Below, piece after piece: positions 57,601 through 64,000 of a stretch of 64,000 bases of DNA. Made by a program: the position numbers and the translations under genes. Under the pieces are notes generated by a model. It made no database searches and had not been told where the DNA came from. It saw only the letters and a program-made list of their open reading frames with translations. The stretch spans positions 5,021,094 through 5,085,093 of the forward strand of contig CM065302.1 in assembly GCA_032871835.1 (NCBI GenBank). The letters run 5' to 3'. Positions within the stretch are counted from its first letter, which is position 1; the number at the start of each line of letters is the position of its first letter. The DNA comes from Dipteronia dyeriana (taxonomy: Eukaryota > Streptophyta > Magnoliopsida > Sapindales > Sapindaceae).

Positions 57601-58505
57601 AAATGAAAGATTTGGGAAAGGTAAGTTATGTTCTGGGGATCCAACTTATAAGGGATCGTAAGAACGAACTCATAGCACTGTTTCAGACATCATATATCGA
57701 CAAGATTCTTGTGCGATTTTCGATGCAAAACTCCAAGAAAAATAATTTACCTTCTAGGAATGTAGTTCACTTGTCTAAGGAATAGTGTCCTAAGACACCT
57801 CAAGAAGTTGAGGTTATGTGACATGTACCCTATGCATCAGCAGTAGGTAGTCTCATGTGTGTTTTGTTATGAACGAGACCGGACATCTGCTATGCAGTGG
57901 GAGTAGTCAACAGATACCAAGCCAACCCAGGATTGGATCATTGGGTTGTTGTCAAGACAATTCTCTAGTATCTTCGAAGAACAAGAGACTATATGCAAGT
58001 GTATTCTAGGCAGGATTTGATCTCGTTAGGATACACAGATTCTGATTTTCAGTCAGACAGGGATTCTAGGAAATCCATATTTGAATTAGTATTCACCTTG
58101 GGTGGTGGAGCCATTGTGTGGAGAAGTATCAACAATCTTGCATTGCTAACTCTACCATGGAAGCCGAATATGTAGTCGCTTGTGAAGCTATTAAAGAGGC
58201 TGTTTGGCTCCATAAGTTCTTGAGTGATCTGAAAGTTGTTCCAGATTTGGATATGCCCCACACTTTACTGTGATAACAGTGGTGCTGTGGCTAATTCCAA
58301 AGAACCAAGAAGCCACAAGAGATGGAAGCGTATAGAGAGAAAGTATCATCTCATTAGACATATAGTGTAGAGAGGAGATGTGATCGTCACCAAGATAGCC
58401 TTACAAGACAATCACGCTGATCCATTTACGAAGACCTTACAAGCTAAAGTGTTTTTGGGTCACCTAGATGGTCTAGGGTTACGAGACATGCCTCACGTGC
58501 TTTAG
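54650..58505 (+). pseudogene. Ty1/copia gag-pol of C2, many stops and frameshifts
   Basis: Gag lies near 54,710-55,310 (KLNGDNYTKWKLNINAI-type start). The longest intact piece, 55,311-56,798, encodes protease (SPWIVDSGATNHVC) and integrase: HLRLGH...CESCLEGK zinc site, HIDVCGPM, RSDRGSEYLDQEF, PGTPQQNGVAERRNRT. RT follows in broken frames (QMDVKTIFLNDNLDESIYM, YGLKQASRS, FLVLYVDDIIFIGND at about 57,508). RNase H lies at 57,993-58,470 (LGYTDSDFQSDRDSRKS, DPFTK) with frame loss. A short CTGGCTGGCTAG duplication at about 57,580 interrupts RT. The domain order PR-INT-RT-RH defines copia. Confidence 0.9.
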
Positions 58506-58517
58506 TGCAAGTGGGAG

Positions 58518-59621
58518 ATTGTTGGGGTTTATGCCCTAAAGATGTAATTTGTAAATGGATTTATGAAATAAATAAAAGAAAAAGTTCAATTCATTATTGT
58601 TGTGTTGTTTATTATATAACTTGTGCGTTTATTAAACATCCAAGATTGTCGGATGTAATCTCAAACTGTGTATATAAGTTTCATATACAGATGGATACAA
58701 TAAGAGACGTGCAATCTAAACAGTCCATAAATAACAAATAAAGCTGGGTACTTTATTTGTGGTTAATCTATAGCTGCGGTCCATTCAGTAATGTACGATG
58801 ATTCTATCCTGAATGATTTATATGAGATATGGGAATGGAGGCACCTTGTATGATGTGATCATATAGGACTGGGCCATGATCTATATGAATCTCTCACCAA
58901 TATCCGTTTACCGATGAGATTCATATATGTCAACTGATGATGACTATATGTGGGTGATCTTAATCCTGAGTGTCTTTTCGACTCCTTCAGGATAGATTGT
59001 GGTCTTTGATATACCATGGGTGAGGTCGGATGCTGTTCCCGATCAATATGCTCCGTATGTTGGGATTACGGTTTGGCTTATGGCTGGGAAGGTTTGTACA
59101 CAATAGTGGAATCCACTCCTTCTTGTGAGAAGTAGATGGTAGTTCCCTTAAGGGTTGATTCGGGGCTTGGACGATATGAGCGCTCTCCTAATTCCGTAAG
59201 GAAATAGGATTTATTGTCCATTAGAGAATCAATGGTACTTAAAGGATATATGTAATTAGAGGGGTATAACGGGCATTATGATCCAGCTCTAATTATGAAC
59301 TATTGTGGGAGATCACACAATTTGTAATAGCTATATTGATGGACACCGAATTGTATCGGTCTGTGTATAAGCGTCTACAGTTGAGAGAGTGTAGATTCGG
59401 GATTTTAGTGGAATAACATCGGAGTTAATAATCAGTGAATATTAATTAAAAAGTTTAATTAATGATTCCGAGGATTATTGGAGCTCAAAATACTGTGGGT
59501 CCATTCGGTCCCCTTGCTAGCCCCGATCGATTTAGGTAATAAGGGTCATGGTTAATTAATTGGATTGTCCAATTAATCGTGTTACAAAAGTTACACGTAA
59601 ATATTCGGTGATTAATTGAGT
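58518..59621 (+). repeat. 3' LTR of C2, truncated at its right end
   Basis: Polypurine AAGTGGGAGAT is followed by TGTTGGGGTTTATGCCCTAA, a common copia LTR start. It continues for about 1.1 kb and stops at 59,621 where the gypsy E4 LTR begins, without a terminal CA. Confidence 0.75.
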
Positions 59622-60795
59622 TGTTAATAGTAAAATTTGGTCGGGGGTCAAATTTTTGTTTGCACTTTCCCGCACTAAGTCAAAGCCCATAGTCGACGTT
59701 CATGAGACCCGGGCAGACCATAAAGCTACCCCACAAAAGTAGGGAAGGTCAACCCGACTTCGAAACTACCAGGAAGCAAGATAGGCGCGATCAGGATGAG
59801 CTCCCACACAAACACTAGAACCCGGGCTTCTTGAAGCCACCAATCTGGGAATCTCGGTTCCTGGGGTCGAGCTCCTCAACCACCTCGTGAAAGCTAGGGG
59901 GGTCGCCATGCTCAAGAAACATTTGAAAGAAGCCCGACAAGCAAAGTAAGTCCCTCCGGGTTAAGACTTTTAGAGGTCAAACTCAATTCGTAGCCTGAAC
60001 GAGAAGCCTACCAACCTTTCAAGAAGCCCGCTGTCCCCTCCAGATTCGAGGAGGAAGACGGCCTCTAAACGAATCAGATCCGTTTTACCTCCCTAGAATG
60101 CCTACCAGGACGTTCTATCCAAGCTCCCGAGAATAGAAATGAAGCATATATCCATCTGGGACCGAAGCATAGTCCAGTAACCTCCATGAAGAATCATGAC
60201 ATGAGTGCACACATGATCATCTCCACGTAATGACCAATATTTACATGCAAGTCAAGAGTTTGATTCCAAAAAGGGAACAAACTTATCTCCGTCAACGATA
60301 TCATCGAAACTTGTAACGATTCAAATTCAAATGATGAATCTCGCCCGATAAGGAGGGAATGGATTCATGGGATCACGGTAAGATATTTGCGAACTTAAAA
60401 CATACTTGGACCATATATATATAAGTAAGGCCAAGCATAGAGAAAAAGGGAGTAAAAAAAGAGAGATAACGACAGATAGACGAGAAGAAAGGAGAAGATG
60501 AGGGCCTAAATTCTGTATTCAGAACATGGCCGCCGTTGCTTCCACTATTCGACAAGCATAAATTTACCACTTTCCTAGGTCCTAGAGAGATTGTGAGCAT
60601 ATGAGAGAGAATTCTGTATCTCAAAGTGAGTAATCAATAATAAAAGCTCCCATTTGTTATTATTATAATCCAGACTCTCGTTTACCTCTGAACAGGTTAG
60701 GTATCAAAGGTACCGACACCGGCCACCACTTCCATGGTAGTGGTCTCGAGGGTGTTAGTAGGAATTTCTCATTCTGAGCAAAATTCCCGTTAACA
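59622..60795 (+). repeat. LTR of E4
   Basis: 1,174 bp from TGTTAATAGTAAAATTTGG to CCGTTAACA, followed by the PBS at 60,801-60,818. TATATATATAAG at 60,412 is the likely TATA box. By position it could also be the 3' LTR of E3 reused, but a gag follows it. Confidence 0.85.
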
Positions 60796-60869
60796 CTTTC
60801 TGGCGCTGTCTGTGGGAAACTCTCATACCACTATCTTTATATTCAAAAGTTTATTATTTTACAGGAATC

Positions 60870-62212
60870 ATGAGGCTCTGCTCCTCACAAGGACAGCCAG
60901 GCACATCGAGACAACCTTCTGCTGCGTCGACACAAAAGGTCCCAAAGAAAGGGAGAAAATCTGGACTCCATAGTCAGGTTCCAGACCAGCCAGCCACTGT
61001 ACGGGTTCTGGATCCCCCTATGGGAAATCAGGTCGAGCTTGACCAACAAGCGGCGGCCTTCGTGGAAAACGTCCGCCTTCGTGGAAAACGTCCGCCTTCG
61101 ACTGCTTGCTGAGGGTATTACTATCCATCAAGCAAACCTTTGCAATCAATGGGAGTCAAGCAGGCTCAGGGCTAGGCAACCCGCTTTTGATTGCCTGGGA
61201 CCTACTCTAAGGGAGCCAGGTCGTAATAGAACGGAACTCCCAACCTCATTCCGGGATCCCCCCTTTCCCGAAGTGCTGCCAAGTTGCCAACCCAGGCAAG
61301 TCAAATCCGCGGTGGACATCCTTATCTGAGAGCGGGGAGAGTTTCTCCACCCAACGACTTCAAGGAGGGAAGCCTGAAGTAGGGAAGAAGAAAGTCAGCA
61401 AAGCCTCTGAGCAGACCCCCTCCGAAGAAGGAACTGGGTAGAGGTCACCAGTTCGTCAAACGGATTCGATGGTGAGGAAAATAAGATCAACTCAAGGAAA
61501 TCCAAAAGCGAACGCCTGAAAGACCAGTTGGCAGAGCTTCAGAATGAGGTTCAATTGATGAAGAAGGGGAAGTACAAGGAGAACAAGAAAGATTCTCTGA
61601 GTGAAATGAATGCTCTCTTCACCAGAAGGATCCGGGTGGCGGAGCTCCCGCCTAAATTCAAAATGCCAACTGACAGATTCTCTGGGACTGAGGATCCCCC
61701 GAGCCACTTAGAGATTTTGTTTAACAGATGGAGGTCTAGAACACGATCAGGACAGCTATATGTCGAGTGTTCCTCACTACACTCACGGATTACGCTAAAA
61801 CCTGGTTTAGGAAACTACCTGCCGGTAGTGGGGATTCCTTCACCAAGCTATCGACTGATTTCTGCTCACAATTCCAGGGAGTTAAGCCCCGATTGAAAGA
61901 CCCAATCCATCTACAGTACGTGATCCAGGAGAGAGGGGAAACCCTCCGGGCTTATGTCGAGCATTTCCACAAGGAAGTTATCCAGATGGGGGTCTTCACC
62001 GAGAAAGAAACCCTCGCCAACTTCAGAAGGAACCTGTGGGCGGGTAAGCTTTTCTGGTCTTTTGCCAAGAGACCTCCAGAAACCTTCCAAGAAGCCTATG
62101 ATCAAGCTGTAGTCCTTGGAAGAGGCAAAACTCGCGGAGGGGTTCGCCCGTCTGGATACCTTTCTTGCTTGGGTTGAGAAGCGGGGAAGCAGTATGTCGA
62201 CCTATTGGGAGG
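60870..62212 (+). pseudogene. Ty3/gypsy gag of E4 with an inverted tail
   Basis: ATG at 60,870 (MRLCSSQGQPGTSRQP). A small direct duplication of GTGGAAAACGTCCGCCTTCG lies at 61,060-61,098. The gag core is at 61,528-61,740 (RIRVAELPPKFKMPTDRFSG) and 61,767-62,105 (LTDYAKTWFRKLPAGSGDSF, VIQERGETLRAYVEHFHKEV). From about 62,112 to 62,212 the sequence matches gag on the opposite strand (PPNRS, SQPKQERYP and RTPPR read in reverse), so the end is inverted. No protease or pol is present. Confidence 0.85.
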
Positions 62213-63336
62213 TGTTACTAGCCAAATTTGGCTAGGGGCCAAAGATAAATTTTTCACTCTCCTGGCCATGTTCCAAACTTGAGATCACCCACCACAGAAC
62301 TCTGGGCCCTAGGATCAAGCTTTGGAGCCACCTCGAAGAAGTGAGGAAAGGTTATCAAACTTAGGATACATCCAAGGTGAAGCCCGACACAAACGAATCA
62401 AGCTTCTTATACCAAATCAAGTCTCCCTGAGGTTGAAACTACCTTGTAACCTCCCCAGGAGCCCGCCATCCTCTCCAGACCTTAGTGAGAGTCTGTTAAT
62501 CAATGGGCACATACCTCAGAATTGCCTAATCTAGCTGGAAGAAGATTCAGACCTATCTGGACAGGTAGTAGAAAGCTCGCCAAAAGCCCCGATGTCACCA
62601 ATGAGGGCCCATGGGGTTATCCCAAGCTCCAAGGGACCTGGAAAGATCGATCCGAGCCTCTAGTACCACAACCAGGGCATGGATTTACCTCGTCCCACGA
62701 AACAGTGAACACCGTACTTGACGACCTCCTAGAAGAATCATGACATGAAGGCACAAGATCATATCCACACCTAATTAACATTAAATCGCCACTTACGTAT
62801 AGAGCAAGAGATTGAGTCCAAAGATGAAACAAGCTTATCTCTAATAGAGATATTCTAACTTCGTTATTAATCCAAAGTTAATGACTTTTAAATAAGAGAT
62901 CCCGCCCGATAAGGAGGGAAGAGATTCAGAGAATCAAGACGGGAGAATCACAAATTTAACCTATTTAGACTTTGAATAAATATGCCAAAATATGCACTAA
63001 AAATGAGGGGTAAGTAGAGGAAAAAGAAACAAAAGGATGAGTCATGGCCTAAATTCTGTAATCAGAAAACGGCTGTTGTTTTCTACTATTCAACAGGCGC
63101 GATGTTGCCACCATGTTGTATCCTAGTGAGATTGAGAGTGATCGAGAGATTTTTGTATGAAATACACTATCTAAAATAAAGAGATATATTCCCATTTTCA
63201 TTATATTCACGCTTGAACACCCACATTTATTCAAACAAGGTAGGTACGAGGTATCTACCCCGGCCTCCACCTCCGTGGTAGCGGTCTCGAGGGTGTTAGC
63301 TGAAATTTCTCACCTCTAGTAAATTTTCCGCTAACA
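62213..63336 (+). repeat. LTR of E5
   Basis: 1,124 bp from TGTTACTAGCCAAATTTGGC to CCGCTAACA, with the PBS-like TGGCTCTGTTTGTGGGAA at 63,342. It starts directly at the inverted gag piece of E4. Confidence 0.85.
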
Positions 63337-63408
63337 CTTTCTGGCTCTGTTTGTGGGAAACCCATACCATTGTTTTTACATTTACAAGTTTATTGGTTTA
63401 CACTGATT

Positions 63409-64000
63409 ATGAAGCTTCGCTCCTCTTAAGGACAACCCGAGACCTCGGGACATCAATCTACCCCCTCGACCAAGAAAGGGCAGAAGAAGGGAAAGAAATC
63501 CAAGCATTATAAGCTAGCCTCGTATCAGCCAGACGTGGAGTGGGCTCCAACCCTTCAAGCAATGAACCAAATTATGATCAACCAGCATGTTGCGACCATA
63601 ATGGAGAATTTCTGCCTCTGTCTAGCTGCAGAAGGAATTGCTCATCAGCAGAAAGATCTTGATACCCGATGAAAGGGGAGTAGATCCTCTGCCAGGCAAC
63701 CCGTCTTCGATCAGTTAAGACCCCCACCCCCCCCACAATAGGACAAGACCACAACTTCTATCCAGGATAGGCTAGAGCTCATTCCCCCAGTCCCAGACAG
63801 GCAGACCTAATGTCAACCTAGGCAGGTCAAGCCAGCAACCGACGTTTCGCCATGGGCACCTCGTAGCTCTCTCTCGAGTGACGGTTTCCAGAACGGAACC
63901 TCGAGCTGGAGCCGGTGGTAGCCTGCAAACTGCGCAAGTAGTTCCCACCCCTAAAAATGACAAAGTGGGGGTATTTGGCTCGTCAGAGGGATCTGACAAT
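63409..64000 (+). pseudogene. Ty3/gypsy gag of E5, 5' part, runs off the window
   Basis: ATG at 63,409 (MKLRSS, then a TAA) and downstream gag N-terminal sequence equivalent to 46,042-46,640 of E3, including TIMENFCLCLAAEGI near 63,600 and a GSDN end at the window edge. Stops are present. Confidence 0.75.

Noticed and set aside
1..64000. CRISPR arrays, rRNA genes, complete tRNA genes, bacterial-type operons
   Set aside because: None seen; direct repeats present lack regular spacers, and the window is plant nuclear DNA.

Overview
This is nuclear DNA of a flowering plant, probably a eudicot. The evidence is spliced genes with GT-AG introns, plant families (FASCIATA1, pectin methylesterase/invertase inhibitors, galactinol synthase, cullin, mitochondrial-type Lon, RING-H2), TTTAGGG-type telomeric repeats, and heavy loading with Ty1/copia, Ty3/gypsy and hAT elements plus an endogenous plant pararetrovirus. 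I cannot name the species. Layout. (1) 1-1,300: first two coding exons of a FASCIATA1 (CAF-1 large subunit) gene on the minus strand, running off the left edge, with three E2F-type promoter motifs. (2) 1,400-3,280: AT-rich spacer with hairpins and tandem repeats. (3) 3,283-22,110 (block A) and 23,290-30,598 (block B): two copies of one ancestral segment in the same orientation. Each carries a cullin-1-like N-terminal gene followed by three PMEI-like genes, all on the minus strand. Block A is swollen by a hAT transposon (exact 8-bp target duplication, empty site visible in block B), a gypsy 3' fragment, and a copia element that itself contains a pararetrovirus-derived insert. Block B carries a solo LTR. 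Between the blocks lies a galactinol synthase pseudogene. (4) 30,600-33,470: AT-rich spacer. (5) 33,476-38,529: plus-strand gene fragments with introns and splice sites: an unidentified exon, the N-terminal exons of a Lon protease with three in-frame stops, another unidentified exon, and two exons of a RING-H2 ligase. (6) 38,660-64,000: a retrotransposon thicket. At least five copies of one gypsy family (LTRs of about 1.1-1.2 kb, PBS-like TGGCNCYGTCTGTGGGAA, Tat-like traits) lie in both orientations; the most complete (44,766-53,545) is cut on its right by a degenerate copia element (53,546-59,621). Function. Only FAS1 (partial here) and PMEI-1 of block A (19,923-20,447) look intact. The cullin of block B has mostly good exons but is N-terminal only, with one exon I cannot place in frame. 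Everything else that codes is decayed. The most unusual structures are the pararetrovirus copy whose right end stops at a TGGTATC tRNA-Met-type primer site abutting telomeric repeats, the Lon/RING fragment cluster, and a spliced-looking antisense reading frame in the 3' region of the gypsy element. All calls come from reading the sequence and recalling families; no alignment or database search was run.
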